From: Actinomyces weissii
GTDB taxonomy: Bacteria > Actinomycetota > Actinomycetes > Actinomycetales > Actinomycetaceae
DNA: 64,000 bases
Assembly (NCBI RefSeq): GCF_016598775.1
Contig: NZ_CP066802.1
Span: 1,612,001-1,676,000, forward strand
Direction: 5' to 3'
Of this stretch, positions 13,276 through 23,760 are shown one piece after another. The notes under the pieces are model-generated. The model ran no database searches. It was given only the letters and a program-made list of their open reading frames with translations, and was not told the origin of the DNA. Position 1 is the first letter of the stretch. Every line of letters begins with the position of its first letter. Made by a program: the position numbers and the translations under genes.

Positions 13276-13959
13276 TCAGGCTCCGGAACGCACCGTGGGC
13301 GGCGGCAGGGGCACCGGCACCTGGCTGGCGCGGGCGGGCACCACCTCGGCGGCGGGCAGGTGCCGGGCGGGCAGGGTCCGGGGCCTCCAGGCCGGGCGGG
13401 CGGACTCGTAGGCGGCGATCTCCGCCTCGTGCTGGAGGGTCAGGGAGATGTCGTCCAGCCCCTCCATCAGGCACCAGCGCACGTAGTCGTCGATGGCGAA
13501 GGTGGTGCGGAAGGCCCCCGCATGGACGGTGCGCGCCTCCAGGTCCACGGTCACCTCCGTGCCCGGCTCCGCCTCCAGCAGCTTCCACAGCTGCTCGGCG
13601 TCCTCCTGGCTGATAACCCCGGCCACCAGCCCCTGCTTGCCCGCGTTGCCGCGGAAGATGTCCGCGAAGCGCGGGGCCAGTACCACCTTGAAGCCGTAGT
13701 CCTTCAGCGCCCACACGGCGTGCTCCCGGGAGGAGCCGGTGCCGAAGTCCGGCCCGGCCACCAGGACGCTGGCACGCCGGTAGGCCTCCTGGTTGAGCAC
13801 GAAGTCGGGCTCGCTGGCCCGCCAGAGCGCGAACAGGGCGTCCTCAAAGCCGGTGCGGGTGATGCGCTTGAGGTAGACGGCGGGGATGATCTGGTCGGTG
13901 TCCACGGCGCTGCGGCGCAGCGGGGCGGCGACGCCGGTGTGGCGGATGAACTTCTCCAT
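13276..13959 (-). CDS. leuD: 3-isopropylmalate dehydratase small subunit
   Basis: A 227-residue swivel-domain subunit that pairs with LeuC to isomerise isopropylmalate in leucine synthesis. [14 protein letters not shown] and [21 protein letters not shown] are signature segments. It is ~25-30 residues longer than usual because of a Pro/Ala-rich C-terminal tail (from about residue 193). It starts 20 bp after leuC stops, as an operon. Confidence 0.96.
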   Translation of the reverse strand: MEKFIRHTGVAAPLRRSAVDTDQIIPAVYLKRITRTGFEDALFALWRASEPDFVLNQEAYRRASVLVAGPDFGTGSSREHAVWALKDYGFKVVLAPRFADIFRGNAGKQGLVAGVISQEDAEQLWKLLEAEPGTEVTVDLEARTVHAGAFRTTFAIDDYVRWCLMEGLDDISLTLQHEAEIAAYESARPAWRPRTLPARHLPAAEVVPARASQVPVPLPPPTVRSGA

Positions 13960-13979
13960 AGCGTTGCTCCAGCTCCGGT

Positions 13980-15398
13980 TCAGGCGGCGGGCGTTCCAGC
14001 CAGGTCGGCGGGGGTGGACAGGGTGCCACGCACGGCGGTGGCGGCGGCGACCAGCGGGGAGACCAGGTGGGTGCGCCCGCCCTTGCCCTGGCGGCCCTCA
14101 AAGTTCCGGTTGGAGGTGGAGGCGGAGCGCTCCCCCGGTGCGAGCTGGTCCGGGTTCATGCCCAGGCACATGGAGCACCCGGCGTTGCGCCACTCCGCCC
14201 CGAAGTCCTTGAACACCTGGTCCAGGCCCTCGGCCTCGGCCTGCAGGCGCACCCGGGCTGAGGCGGGCACCACCAGCATCCGCAGCCCGGGGGCCTTGCG
14301 GCGCCCCCTGAGCACGGCGGCAGCGGCCCGCAGGTCCTCGATGCGCCCGTTGGTGCAGGAGCCCAGGAACACGGTGTCCACCTGGATGTCGCGCAGCCTG
14401 GTGCCGGGGGCCAGGTCCATGTACTCCAGGGCCCGCTGGGCGGCGCGGCGCTCGGTCTCGTCGGCGATGCTCTCCGGGTCGGGCACGGCCCCGGAGATCG
14501 GCAGCCCCTGGCCGGGGTTGGTGCCCCAGGTGACGTAGGGCTCGATGTCGGCGGCGTCCAGCACCACCTCGGTGTCGAAGGTGGCGTCGGCGTCGGTGCG
14601 CAGGGAGGCCCAGTAGGCGGTCGCGGCCTGCCAGTCCGCTCCCTCGGGGGCGTGCGGGCGGCCCCGGAGGTAGTCGAAGGTGGTCTGGTCCGGGGCGATC
14701 ATCCCGGCCCGGGCCCCGGCCTCGATACTCATGTTGCAGATAGTCATGCGGGCTTCCATGGACAGCTGCTCTATGGCCCGGCCCCGGTACTCGATGACGT
14801 GCCCCTGGGCGCCGTTGGTACCGATCTTGGCGATGATGGCCAGGATGATGTCCTTGGCGCCGGAGCCTGCGGGCAGCTCGCCGTCGACCAGCACGCTCAT
14901 GGTGCGGAAGGGCGCGATGGGCAGGGTCTGGGTGGCCAGCACGTGCTCGACCTGGCTGGTACCGATGCCGAAGGCCAGCGCCCCGAAGGCCCCGTGGGTG
15001 GAGGTGTGGGAGTCGCCGCAGACCACGGTCATGCCCGGCTGCGTCAGTCCCAGCTGCGAGCCGACGGCGTGGACGATGCCCTGGTCGGCGTCGCCCAGGG
15101 AGTGCAGGCGGATCCCGAAGTCCGCGCAGTTGCGGCGCAGCGTCTCGATCTGCGTGCGGCTGGTGGCGTCCGCGATCGGCAGGTCGATGTCCAGGGTGGG
15201 GGTGTTGTGGTCCTCGGTGGCGATGCACAGGTCGGGACGGCGGACCTGCCTGCCCGCCAGACGCAGCCCCTCAAAGGCCTGGGGGCTGGTGACCTCGTGC
15301 AGCAGGTGCAGGTCTATGTAGAGCAGGTCGGGGGCGCCGTCGGCCCCTTTGCGCACGACGTGGTCGCGCCAGACCTTCTCCGCGAGGGTGCGGCCCAT
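13980..15398 (-). CDS. leuC: 3-isopropylmalate dehydratase large subunit
   Basis: A 472-residue aconitase-family [4Fe-4S] enzyme. Cluster cysteines lie in [10 protein letters not shown] and [27 protein letters not shown] and [10 protein letters not shown] are also diagnostic. It forms the active dehydratase with LeuD encoded immediately downstream. An IclR-family gene diverges from its 5' side, the arrangement seen for NdgR/LtbR regulators that control leuCD in other actinobacteria. Confidence 0.97.
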   Translation of the reverse strand: MGRTLAEKVWRDHVVRKGADGAPDLLYIDLHLLHEVTSPQAFEGLRLAGRQVRRPDLCIATEDHNTPTLDIDLPIADATSRTQIETLRRNCADFGIRLHSLGDADQGIVHAVGSQLGLTQPGMTVVCGDSHTSTHGAFGALAFGIGTSQVEHVLATQTLPIAPFRTMSVLVDGELPAGSGAKDIILAIIAKIGTNGAQGHVIEYRGRAIEQLSMEARMTICNMSIEAGARAGMIAPDQTTFDYLRGRPHAPEGADWQAATAYWASLRTDADATFDTEVVLDAADIEPYVTWGTNPGQGLPISGAVPDPESIADETERRAAQRALEYMDLAPGTRLRDIQVDTVFLGSCTNGRIEDLRAAAAVLRGRRKAPGLRMLVVPASARVRLQAEAEGLDQVFKDFGAEWRNAGCSMCLGMNPDQLAPGERSASTSNRNFEGRQGKGGRTHLVSPLVAAATAVRGTLSTPADLAGTPAA

Positions 15399-15567
15399 TG
15401 CTTGCCTTTCGTGTTGACTGCCCGCCTCTACGGCCCCGGTGGCCGGCCTGCCTGGTGCGGTGTCCTGCTGGTCAGGGCGGCACGGACGGCCCCGGTGCAG
15501 GGTGCTGACCCTGCTGGATTGGCGAGAGTACTTGAAGTCTCACACCTCGGAATGGCAGTATCAGATT

Positions 15568-16302
15568 ATGGACGACGTTCTTGAGCGGGACAGCAGCAGC
15601 GGCGTCGGCGTGATCGACAAGGCCGTGCTCGTCATGAGCGCCCTGGAGGCGGGCCCGGCCACCCTGGCCCAGCTGGTGAGCTCCACCCACCTGGCGCGTC
15701 CCACCGCCCACCGCATAGCCGTGGCGCTGGAGTACCACCGCCTGGTCAGCCGCGACTCCCAGGGGCGCTTCGTGCTGGGACCGCGCCTGACCGAGCTGGC
15801 CTCCGTCGCGGGCGAGGACCACCTGCTGGCGGCTGCCGGACCGGTCCTGACCGCCCTGCGGGACAAGACCCACGAGTCCGCCCAGCTCTACCGCCGTCAG
15901 GGTGACGTGCGCGTGTGCGTGGCCAACGCGGAGCGGCCTATCGGGCTGCGCGACTCGATCCCGGTGGGGGCCACCATGTCCATGCTGGCTGGCTCCGCCG
16001 CCCAGGTGCTGCTGGCCTGGGAGGACCCCGACCGGCTGCACCGTGGCCTGGTGCGCGCCCGCTTCAACGCGACCATGCTCTCGGCGGTGCGGCGTCGCGG
16101 CTGGGCCCAGTCGGTGGGCGAGCGTGAGCCGGGGGTGGCCTCCGTGTCCGCGCCGGTGCGGGGCCCTGGCGGCAAGGTGATCGCCGCGATCTCCATCTCC
16201 GGCCCGATCGAGCGCATGGGCCGCCAGCCGGGGCGGGTGCACGGGCCCGTGGTCGTAGCAGCAGGCAAGCGCCTCTCCGAGATCCTGCTCGCCGCCGAGT
16301 AG
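15568..16302 (+). CDS. IclR-family regulator, probably controlling leuCD (NdgR/LtbR type)
   Basis: A 244-residue protein with an N-terminal winged helix (residues ~12-65, STHLARPTAHRIAVALEYHRLVSR) and a C-terminal effector domain (SIPVGATMSMLAGSAAQVLLAW, then SVSAPVRGPGGKVIAAISISGP). It is divergent from leuC like the leucine/amino-acid regulators LtbR and NdgR, so control of leucine synthesis is likely but inferred. ATG 15568 is chosen because the family N-terminus begins there; the frame is open back to 15439 without similarity. No strong ribosome site was seen. Confidence 0.88.
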   Translation: MDDVLERDSSSGVGVIDKAVLVMSALEAGPATLAQLVSSTHLARPTAHRIAVALEYHRLVSRDSQGRFVLGPRLTELASVAGEDHLLAAAGPVLTALRDKTHESAQLYRRQGDVRVCVANAERPIGLRDSIPVGATMSMLAGSAAQVLLAWEDPDRLHRGLVRARFNATMLSAVRRRGWAQSVGEREPGVASVSAPVRGPGGKVIAAISISGPIERMGRQPGRVHGPVVVAAGKRLSEILLAAE

Positions 16303-16475
16303 TGCGGGGGCTCCCGCTCCCGTGAGGCAGGCGGTGCCGCCGGTGACGCCGCCGCGCTGTTGCCCACGGCTATGCCGCTGGCCGCGCCGTTGCCCCCTGA
16401 CAGCCGGTCAGCCCCGACGGCGCAGGCCATGCCGGAGGCGGGGGCGCCGTCGCCCCCCCTCCAGCAGCCAACCAG

Positions 16476-17642
16476 CTAGCGCCCAGCGAGCCGCTGCTGG
16501 AAGCGCCGCCGCGCCGTCGCCCGCGCCCGCTCGTAGGCCTGGAGGTTCAGGCCCACGGCGCTGGACCACACCGGCAGCGGGTCCACCGCCAGGTTGTGCG
16601 CCTTGATACGGTTCAGGGCCTCCCGGTCGGTTAGCAGCCGGGCCAGGGCCTGGGCCAGCCCCTCCACCCCCTCCGCCAGGTAGCCGTCCTGCCCCTCGGT
16701 GATGAAGTCCGCCACACCGCTGGAGGCCACGCCGACCACCGCCAGCCCTGCGCACCGCCCCTCCAGGGCCGCGATACCGAAGGAGTCCGCCGGAGAGGTC
16801 TGCAGGTAGATGTCTGCGTCCTGGAAGTCCTGTGCCAGGCGGCTGCGCTCCACCCGCCCCACCAGCTCGATCCGCTCCGCCAGGGGGGAGCGGGAGACCA
16901 CCTCGTGCATCTGCTCACGCAGGGGGCCGTCACCGTAGACGGCCAGGGTCGCCGTCGTCGAACCAGATACCTCGACGGCGCGGGTGAAGGCCTGCAGCAC
17001 CTCCAGGGGGCACTTGCGGGCGATCCAGCGCAGGGAGGCGACCACCTTGACGGGGTCCCGCTCCCCCACCTGCCGGGGCTGGTCGCGCAGGCGCCAGTCC
17101 TCGACGGTGATGCCGTTGGGCAGCACGGTGACCTCCTTCCCGGCCCCGGCGCGGGACACCTCCTGGGCCAGCATGGTGGACACGGCAGTCAGGTCCACCC
17201 CAGCACGGCGCCAGCGGGACACCGGGCTGAGGGGACCCGCCAGGGCACCGGCATCAGCCCAGGGGCCCAGCACGCAGTGGAAGGTGGCGGCCACCGGCAG
17301 GCCACGGCGCCGGGCGGCAGCGATCCCGGACCAGGCGAAGGGCGAGACGATGCCCACGTGCACGTGCACCACGTCGGGGCGCAGGACGGTCATGAGCCGG
17401 AACAGCTCGGTGCCAGCGCGAGGGTGCACGGGCAGCTCGGCGGGCAGGCGGGCGGTGAACCGGTGGACGGCGAAGCCGTCTGGCCGCTCGCAGCTGTGGC
17501 CACGCTGGGCCCCTTGGGGAGTGGCGGTGACGACTATGGGCTCGTGCCCGGCGGCCAGGAGGTTGCGGGCGAGGTCCCGCACCTGGGTCTCGATGCCGCC
17601 GAGCCGGGGCGCGTAGCAGTCAGAGACGATGAGGATCCGCAC
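16476..17642 (-). CDS. GT4-family glycosyltransferase
   Basis: A 388-residue GT-B fold enzyme. It opens MRILIVSDCYAPRLGGIETQVRDLA (N-terminal acceptor domain), has DVVHVHVG and AATFHCVLG, and in the C-terminal domain carries the nucleotide-sugar motif YLQTSPADSFGIAALEG with the EX7E spacing. It resembles PimB'/MshA-type mannosyl- or N-acetylglucosaminyltransferases of actinobacteria. The donor and acceptor cannot be told from sequence. It stands alone between the IclR gene (convergent) and the M16 peptidase. Confidence 0.85.
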   Translation of the reverse strand: MRILIVSDCYAPRLGGIETQVRDLARNLLAAGHEPIVVTATPQGAQRGHSCERPDGFAVHRFTARLPAELPVHPRAGTELFRLMTVLRPDVVHVHVGIVSPFAWSGIAAARRRGLPVAATFHCVLGPWADAGALAGPLSPVSRWRRAGVDLTAVSTMLAQEVSRAGAGKEVTVLPNGITVEDWRLRDQPRQVGERDPVKVVASLRWIARKCPLEVLQAFTRAVEVSGSTTATLAVYGDGPLREQMHEVVSRSPLAERIELVGRVERSRLAQDFQDADIYLQTSPADSFGIAALEGRCAGLAVVGVASSGVADFITEGQDGYLAEGVEGLAQALARLLTDREALNRIKAHNLAVDPLPVWSSAVGLNLQAYERARATARRRFQQRLAGR

Positions 17643-17800
17643 CCTGTGAATCTAGCACCGGAGCGGCCGAGGGCGGGTAGGGGCTCTCGGACTCGCGGCC
17701 GCAGGCTGGCGGAACGGGCCTTCGGAGTCACGGAGGCTGCGCACCCCGGCGGCAGGCCCAGCCCAGCCCGCCACGGCGACGGCTGTGGCGTCGCCAGACC

Positions 17801-19213
17801 TCAGGAACCAGGACCCACCAGCACGCGGGCACGGGCCTGCCCTGCCAGCCAGGTGGCCACCTCCTGGACCTCCGCCGCGGTCACGGAGCGCAGCAGGCGC
17901 ACTGACTCGTCCATGGAGCGCAGCCGCCCGGTGACCACCTCACCACGCCCCAGCCGCCCCATGCGGGCCAGGGAGTCCTCCCCGCCCAGCACCATGGAGC
18001 CGGTCAGCTGCCCGCGCGCCCGCGCCAGCTCGTGCTCCGTGACGCCGTGGGTGGCGAGCCGCTCGAACTCCCCCTCCATGACCGCGCAGACCTCCTCCAC
18101 GTCCCGTGGGGCGCAGCCCGCGTACATGCCGAAGGCCCCGGCCCCGGCGTAGGAGACGTCGAAGGCGTAGGTCGAGTAGGCCAGGCCGCGCCGCTCCCGC
18201 ACCTCCTGGAACAGGCGGGAGGACATGCCTCCGCCCAGGATGGTGGTGAGCACGCTCATGGCCCAGCGGCGCTCGTCGCGCACGGCGATGCCCTGGCAGG
18301 TGAGGTAGACGTGCGCCTGCTCGGTCTCGCGGCGCACGGTGACGTCGTGCACGTCCAGGGGCTCCACGGCGGTGGTCTCGAAACGCCGCGGCCGCGGGGC
18401 GGCGCTGGCGGAGGTGTCCCAGCCTGCCTCCGCCAGGTCCGCCATGACCCGCTCGCAGACCTCGTCGTGGTTGACGGCGCCGGCGGCGGCCACCACCAGG
18501 GTGTCGGAGGCGTAGGTGCGTTTGTAGTGCTCCCACACGGCGTCCCGGGCCACCGCGGCGATGACCTCCGGGGTGCCGCCGATCGGCCGCCCCAGGGGCG
18601 CGTCCTCACCGAAGGCGGCCTTGGCGAAGGCCTCCTGGGCGACGTCGGCGGGGTCGTCAGCCGCAGAGGCCAGCTCGGAGATGATGACGCCGCGCTCCGT
18701 CTCCACCTCCTGGGGGCTGAGCAGGGAGGAGGTGACCATGTCGGTGACGACGTCCAGGGCGGTCATGGCGTCATGCCCCTGCACGCGCGCGTAGTAGGAG
18801 GTGTGCTCCTTGGAGGTGGCGGCGTTGGACTCCCCGCCGATCAGGTCGAAGGCCTCAGCGATAGCGCGGGCGTCGCGCTTGGCGGTGCCCTTGAACAGCA
18901 GGTGCTCCAGGAAGTGGGTGGAGCCTTCCTGGCCCGGCACCTCATCGCGGCTGCCGACGCCGAACCACATGCCGATGGACGCCGAGCGCAGGCCGGGCAC
19001 CTGCTCGGTGATGACGCGCACGCCGCCAGGCAGGATGGAACGGCGCAGGGTGGCGCCGCCGTCGAGCAGGCTGAGCTCTGTACCGGGGGTGCCAGCGGGG
19101 CCGCGCAGGAGCTCCAGCTCGGTGTAGCTGGTGGTGGCGTCTGCGGTGGTGGAAGCAGGGGCACCGGTGGCGGTTGAGGCCGTGGCGGGGGCGGCGGGCT
19201 GCAAGTTGGTCAC
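17801..19213 (-). CDS. M16 (insulinase-family) zinc peptidase
   Basis: A 470-residue pitrilysin-type peptidase. The inverted zinc motif HFLEH (~residue 101) and the downstream ligand in ETERGVIISEL are intact, so the N-terminal catalytic domain looks active. The C-terminal half is the non-catalytic M16 domain (YSTYAFDVSYAGAGAFGMYAGC). The start is GTG 19213, followed by ~35 low-complexity residues. An M16 gene directly after pnp is standard in actinobacteria; its substrate is unknown. Confidence 0.93.
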   Translation of the reverse strand: MTNLQPAAPATASTATGAPASTTADATTSYTELELLRGPAGTPGTELSLLDGGATLRRSILPGGVRVITEQVPGLRSASIGMWFGVGSRDEVPGQEGSTHFLEHLLFKGTAKRDARAIAEAFDLIGGESNAATSKEHTSYYARVQGHDAMTALDVVTDMVTSSLLSPQEVETERGVIISELASAADDPADVAQEAFAKAAFGEDAPLGRPIGGTPEVIAAVARDAVWEHYKRTYASDTLVVAAAGAVNHDEVCERVMADLAEAGWDTSASAAPRPRRFETTAVEPLDVHDVTVRRETEQAHVYLTCQGIAVRDERRWAMSVLTTILGGGMSSRLFQEVRERRGLAYSTYAFDVSYAGAGAFGMYAGCAPRDVEEVCAVMEGEFERLATHGVTEHELARARGQLTGSMVLGGEDSLARMGRLGRGEVVTGRLRSMDESVRLLRSVTAAEVQEVATWLAGQARARVLVGPGS

Positions 19214-19384
19214 CGCCTGAGCCTAGCGGCAGGGGCTCCCGCGCCAGCAGTCGACTGCCTCACGCGGCCGGGTGGTGGGCAGGACGGGGGCACGACGCCG
19301 CACCCCCAGCCACCTCGCGTGGAACGGGCGGCGGGTGGGACGGGGGCGCGACGCCGCCTGCACCCATGAACTTAGGTGGACCTT

Positions 19385-19419
19385 ACCGAACTCGCGAGCC
19401 ATATGTCCCGGTCTCGCGA
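19385..19419 (+). repeat. Dispersed 22-bp-period element, locus A (single spacer)
   Basis: Two copies of a CCGNNCTCGCGA unit start at 19386 and 19408, exactly 22 bp apart, with CATATGTC in the spacer. TCGCGAG and CTCGCGA can pair around the spacer. The same element recurs at 28938-28994 and 30812-30868. Confidence 0.8.
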
Positions 19420-19437
19420 AAGGGGCGGGATAGGGGC

Positions 19438-19467
19438 GGGGGCCGGCACCTGGTGGTACCGGCCCCC
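19438..19467 (-). terminator. pnp transcription terminator
   Basis: A 13-bp stem (19438-19450 with 19455-19467, one mismatch) closes a 4-nt TGGT loop about 40 bases after the pnp stop. On the minus strand a CCTTT run follows ~15 bases later. Confidence 0.75.
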
Positions 19468-19504
19468 CTGGGCCGCTAACAGACGCCGCAGGCGTCAGGC
19501 AGGC

Positions 19505-21889
19505 TCACTCCTCGGTGGCGATCTCCTCGGCGGTGCGGGTGCGGCGGCGGCGCGGACGGCGCGGACGCTCCTCGCCCTCCTCGCCCTCGGCCCGCTCCCG
19601 GCGGGGACGGCGCTCACGACGCGGGCGCTCCTCGCCGTCGTCCTCAGCGCGGGCACCACGGAAGGACCTGGCCTCCTCCTCGGCAGCCAGCTGCTCCTCG
19701 GAGAGCACCGCGTGCAGGGAGAGCTTGCCGCGCGGGTCGATCTCAGCCAGCTCCACCTGCACCTTGTCGCCGACGTTGAGCACGTCCTCCACGTTCTCCA
19801 CGCGCTTGCCACCCACCAGGCGGCGGATCTGGGAGATGTGCAGCAGGCCGTCCTTGCCCGGGGACAGGGACACGAAGGCGCCGAAGGTGGTGGTCTTGAC
19901 GACCGTGCCCACGAAGCGCTCCCCGATCTCCGGCATCTGCGGGTTGGCGATCGCGTTGACGGCGTCGCGGGCCGCCTCGGCGGAGGGCCCGTCAGAGGCA
20001 CCGATGTAGATGGTGCCGTCGTCCTCGACCGTCAGGTCGGCGCCGGTGTCCTCCTGGATCTGGTTGATCATCTTGCCCTTGGGGCCGATCACCTCACCGA
20101 TCTTGTCCACCGGGATGTGGACCGTGAGCACGCGCGGGGCCGTGGGGGCCATCTCGTCGGGGCCGTCAATGGCCTGCTCCATGACGTCCAGGATGTAGAA
20201 GCGGGCGTCGCGGGCCTGGCCCAGGGCCCCGGCCAGGACCTCGGAGGGCAGGCCGTCCAGCTTGGTGTCCAGCTGCAGGGCGGTGATGAACTCGCGGGTG
20301 CCCGCCACCTTGAAGTCCATGTCGCCGAAGGCGTCCTCGGAGCCGAGGATGTCGGTCAGGGTGGCCCACTTGGTCTCCCCGTCGATGACCTCGTGCATCA
20401 GGCCCATGGCGATACCCGCCACCGGGGCCTTGAGCGGCACGCCCGCGTTGAGCAGCGACAGGGTGGAGGCGCACACGGAGCCCATGGAGGTGGAGCCGTT
20501 GGAGCCCAGGGCCTCAGAGACCTGGCGGATCGCGTAGGGGAAGTCGTCGCGGCTGGGGATCACGGGCACGAGCGCACGCTCCGCCAGGGCGCCGTGGCCG
20601 ACCTCACGGCGCTTGGGGGCGCCCACGCGGCCGGTCTCACCGGTGGAGAAGGGCGGGAACACGTACTGGTGCATGTAGCGCTTGTGGGTGACCGGCGAGA
20701 GGTCGTCGATCTGCTGCTCCATGCGCAGCATGTTGAGGGTGGTGACCCCCAGGATCTGGGTCTCGCCGCGCTCGAAGATCGCCGAGCCGTGCACGCGGGG
20801 CAGCACCTCGACCTCCGCACCCAGGGTGCGGATGTCCTTGAGGCCGCGGCCGTCCATGCGCACGCCCTCGGTCAGGGTGCGGTGGCGGACCACCTTCTTG
20901 GTGACGGAGCGGAAGGCGGCCTTGAGGGCCTTGAGGTCCTCCTCGGTGCTGTACTGCTCAGCCAGGTCCGCAAGCACCAGGTCGCGCACGGCGTCGATGG
21001 CCTCGTCCCGGGCGTGCTTGCCCTCGGTGGCGATGGCGGCGGCCAGGTCGTGGGCCTGGGCGGCCTGCTCGACGGCGGCGTACTGCTCGTCGGAGTAGTC
21101 CAGGTAGAGGGGGAACTCGGCGGTGGGCTTGGAGGCGTGCTTGGCGACCTCCAGCTGGGCCTCGCACAGGGCCTTGATGTGCGGCTTGGCGGCCTCCAGG
21201 GCCTCGGCCACGACGGTCTCGGTGGGGGCGGTGGCCCCGGCCTGGATCAGGTCCCAGGCGTTCTCCGTGGCCCCGGCCTCCACCATCATGATGGCAACGT
21301 CGCCGTCCTCCAGGACGCGGCCCGCCACCACCATGTTGAAGGTGGCGCGCTCCAGCTCGGAGTAGCGGGGGAAGGCCACCCACTGGCCGTCGATCAGGGC
21401 CAGGCGGGTGCCGGCGACCGGCCCGGCGAAGGGCAGGCCCGCGATCTGGGTGGACATGGAGGCGGCGTTGATCGCCAGGACGTCGTAGGCGTCGTCGGGG
21501 TGGATGGCCAGGACGGTCTCCACTACCTGCACCTCGTTGCGCAGGCCCTTGACGAAGGAGGGGCGCAGCGGACGGTCGATCAGGCGACAGGCCAGGATGG
21601 CGGAGGTGCCGGCGCGGCCCTCCCGGCGGAAGAAGGAGCCGGGGATCCGGCCCGCGGCGTACTGACGCTCCTCCACGTCGACGGTGAGGGGGAAGAAGTC
21701 GAACTGGTCCTTGGGGTGCTTGCCCACGGTGGTGGCCGACAGGATGGCGGTCTCGCCGTCCAGGTAGGCCATGGCGCTTCCGGCAGCCTGCTTGGCCAGG
21801 CGGCCAGTCTCGAAGCGGACAACGCGCTTCCCGAAGGAGCCGTTGTCGATCACGGCCTGTGCGGCGGTGACCTCGGTGTCGTCGAACAT
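19505..21889 (-). CDS. pnp: Polyribonucleotide nucleotidyltransferase (PNPase)
   Basis: A 794-residue 3'-5' phosphorolytic exoribonuclease that trims and degrades RNA. Order: first RNase PH domain (RRIGSFF-like [20 protein letters not shown]), helical domain, second RNase PH domain ([29 protein letters not shown]), KH ([17 protein letters not shown]), S1 ([13 protein letters not shown]), then a ~60-residue Arg/Glu-rich tail. ATG 21889 begins the family N-terminus; the frame extends to 22075 without similarity. Usually pnp directly follows rpsO, but here two unrelated genes lie between. Confidence 0.97.
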   Translation of the reverse strand: MFDDTEVTAAQAVIDNGSFGKRVVRFETGRLAKQAAGSAMAYLDGETAILSATTVGKHPKDQFDFFPLTVDVEERQYAAGRIPGSFFRREGRAGTSAILACRLIDRPLRPSFVKGLRNEVQVVETVLAIHPDDAYDVLAINAASMSTQIAGLPFAGPVAGTRLALIDGQWVAFPRYSELERATFNMVVAGRVLEDGDVAIMMVEAGATENAWDLIQAGATAPTETVVAEALEAAKPHIKALCEAQLEVAKHASKPTAEFPLYLDYSDEQYAAVEQAAQAHDLAAAIATEGKHARDEAIDAVRDLVLADLAEQYSTEEDLKALKAAFRSVTKKVVRHRTLTEGVRMDGRGLKDIRTLGAEVEVLPRVHGSAIFERGETQILGVTTLNMLRMEQQIDDLSPVTHKRYMHQYVFPPFSTGETGRVGAPKRREVGHGALAERALVPVIPSRDDFPYAIRQVSEALGSNGSTSMGSVCASTLSLLNAGVPLKAPVAGIAMGLMHEVIDGETKWATLTDILGSEDAFGDMDFKVAGTREFITALQLDTKLDGLPSEVLAGALGQARDARFYILDVMEQAIDGPDEMAPTAPRVLTVHIPVDKIGEVIGPKGKMINQIQEDTGADLTVEDDGTIYIGASDGPSAEAARDAVNAIANPQMPEIGERFVGTVVKTTTFGAFVSLSPGKDGLLHISQIRRLVGGKRVENVEDVLNVGDKVQVELAEIDPRGKLSLHAVLSEEQLAAEEEARSFRGARAEDDGEERPRRERRPRRERAEGEEGEERPRRPRRRRTRTAEEIATEE

Positions 21890-22174
21890 CTGTGCTGAGT
21901 CTCTTTCTCGAAGGTTCACGGGGCCGGACCGTGGCCTTCGATCGAGGCCCACGGAGCGCACGCGCCACGGCGTGTATCCGGAGGCCACCACCGAAAACCG
22001 ACGGGTCTGGCCGACGCACCTGGGGGCTGACCCCAGGCTGCGGTCCCGCTGCGCGCCCCTCATATTGCAGCGCACAGGCTATGGACCCCGCCATCCTAGC
22101 CTGCGAGACGCCGGGCAGGCCGTGAAGCCGTGCGCTCGCCGACGTGATCTGGGCCGCCCTCCGGCAGCCTCCGA

Positions 22175-22189
22175 GGGACTTTTGGTCCT
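22175..22189 (+). promoter_or_regulatory. GGGAC-N5-GTCCT inverted-repeat box upstream of fucO
   Basis: GGGACTTTTGGTCCT lies ~87 bp before the fucO start, next to an A+T-richer TGTCATTTA stretch that may contain the promoter. It recalls the dormancy/anaerobic DosR box (GGGACT-WW-AGTCCC) but has a 5-bp instead of 4-bp spacer, so the identity of the regulator is a guess. Confidence 0.4.
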
Positions 22190-22275
22190 GTCATTTACCC
22201 TCCCCCCAGGAGACCCTGGTCACACTGCAGGCCTGCGCCAGAAGGCAGGCTGCACCACGCACAGGAGCACCAAAA

Positions 22276-23427
22276 ATGACCTACCGCATGATCCTTAACC
22301 AGACTGGCTACTTCGGCCGGGGGGCCATCAGCCACATCCCCACCGAGATCGCCGCCCGGGGCCTGAGCAAGGCATTCATCGTCACCGACCCGGTGCTGGC
22401 CGAGAACGGCACCGCCAAGCGGGTGACCGACCTGCTGGACGGGGCGGGCATCAGCTGGGAGATGTTCAGCGACGTCGTGCCCAACCCGCCGGTGGAGAAG
22501 GTGCAGGCCGGGCTGGCCGCCTTCCGGGCCTCCGGCGCGGACGTGCTGATCGGGCTGGGCGGCGGCAGCCCGCAGGACACCTGCAAGGCGGTCTCCGTGA
22601 TCGCCACCAACCCGGAGTTCGAGGACGTGCTGTCCCTGGAGGGCCTGTCCCCCACCAGGAACCCGGGCGTGCCGATCATCGGCGTGCCCACCACCGCCGG
22701 GACGGCGTCGGAGACCACCATCAACTACGTCATCACGGACACCGCCAGGCAGCGCAAGTTCGTGTGCGTGGACCCGCACGACATCCCTGTGGTGGCGGTG
22801 GTGGACCCTGACCTGATGGACGGCATGCCCCGCTCCCTGAAGGTCGCCACCGGCCTGGACGCCCTGACCCACGCCATCGAGGGCTACATCACCCCCGGCG
22901 CCTGGGACCTGTCCGACGCCCTGTGCCTGCGCTCTATCCAGATGATCGCCAAGAACCTGCGCCAGGCCGCGGAGGGCGACGCCGACGCCGTCGAGGCCAT
23001 GGGGCTGGCCGCCTATATCAACGGCATGGCCTACTCCAACGTGGGCCTGGGACTGGTGCACGGCATGGCCCACCCGCTCGGGGGCCGCTACGGCGCCCCG
23101 CACGGCCTGGCCAACGGGATCCTGCTGGCCCCCGTCATGGCCTACAACGCGGACTACACCGGGGAGAAGTACCGGGACATCGCCGAGGCCTTCGGGGTGG
23201 AGGGCGCCCAGACCATGCCGCTGGCGCAGGCGCGCCAGGCGGCGGTGGACGCCGTCGCCCAGCTGACGGCGGACCTGGGCAACCCCACCAGGATCTCGCA
23301 GATCGGGGTGGACGAGTCCGGGATCGCGGACCTGACGGAGGACGCCTTCAACGACGTGTGCACCCCCGGCAACCCGCGCCCGGCCACCCGGGAGGACATC
23401 GAGGCGCTCTACCGCTCGCTGCTGTAG
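22276..23427 (+). CDS. fucO: Iron-dependent alcohol dehydrogenase, lactaldehyde reductase (FucO) type
   Basis: A 383-residue group III dehydrogenase that reduces lactaldehyde to 1,2-propanediol or a similar aldehyde with NADH. GLGGGSPQDTCK binds the cofactor. Metal ligands are visible in GLDALTHAIEGY (Asp, His) and HGMAHPLGGRYGAPHG (two His). ATG 22276 has CAGGAG nine bases upstream; the frame is open from 22144. It is transcribed against the surrounding pnp/rpsO genes. No fucose genes are adjacent, so the true substrate may be another fermentation aldehyde. Confidence 0.92.
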   Translation: MTYRMILNQTGYFGRGAISHIPTEIAARGLSKAFIVTDPVLAENGTAKRVTDLLDGAGISWEMFSDVVPNPPVEKVQAGLAAFRASGADVLIGLGGGSPQDTCKAVSVIATNPEFEDVLSLEGLSPTRNPGVPIIGVPTTAGTASETTINYVITDTARQRKFVCVDPHDIPVVAVVDPDLMDGMPRSLKVATGLDALTHAIEGYITPGAWDLSDALCLRSIQMIAKNLRQAAEGDADAVEAMGLAAYINGMAYSNVGLGLVHGMAHPLGGRYGAPHGLANGILLAPVMAYNADYTGEKYRDIAEAFGVEGAQTMPLAQARQAAVDAVAQLTADLGNPTRISQIGVDESGIADLTEDAFNDVCTPGNPRPATREDIEALYRSLL

Positions 23428-23556
23428 GCCCTGCGGGGCGGAGGTGCTGACGGCGCGGCCGCGCCGGAAGCGGCGTCGGCGAGCACTGAGGCAGCGCAGG
23501 GGCGGGGCGCCTGCGACTCAGCCGCGTCGGGGTCCCCTCACCTCCGAGGACGTGGA

Positions 23557-23596
23557 GGGGCGGGGTCACCGGCCAGGGAACCGGTGGCCCCGCCCC
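23557..23596. terminator. Hairpin in the convergent gap after fucO
   Basis: A 16-bp stem with one mismatch (23557-23572 with 23581-23596) and an 8-nt loop lies between the converging fucO and the unknown minus-strand gene. It may serve both directions. Confidence 0.65.
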
Positions 23597-23632
23597 CGTC
23601 TACGGGTGCGGCACGGCCACCGCAAAAGGGGT

Positions 23633-23760
23633 GGCTCAGGCGGGTTGGCGGGTGCTCAGGCCCTGCCGCAGCAGGGGGCGGCTCAGGCGGGCTGCCGGGT
23701 GCTCAGACCCTGCCGCAGCAGGGGGCGGCTCAGGCGGGCTGCCGGGTGCTCAGGCCCGTG
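23633..23760. repeat. 47-bp tandem repeat, ~2.7 copies, spanning a gene's 3' end
   Basis: Copies begin at 23633, 23680 and 23727, each with GGCTCAGGCGGG and a downstream GGGTGCTCAG. The third copy contains the last codons and stop of the minus-strand gene at 23730-24758, so copies one and two repeat that gene end (LSTRQPA-stop) in the spacer. Confidence 0.9.

Noticed and set aside
12220..14538. 772-codon plus-strand frame across murA and leuDC
   Set aside because: Runs antisense to three recognisable genes; composition artefact.
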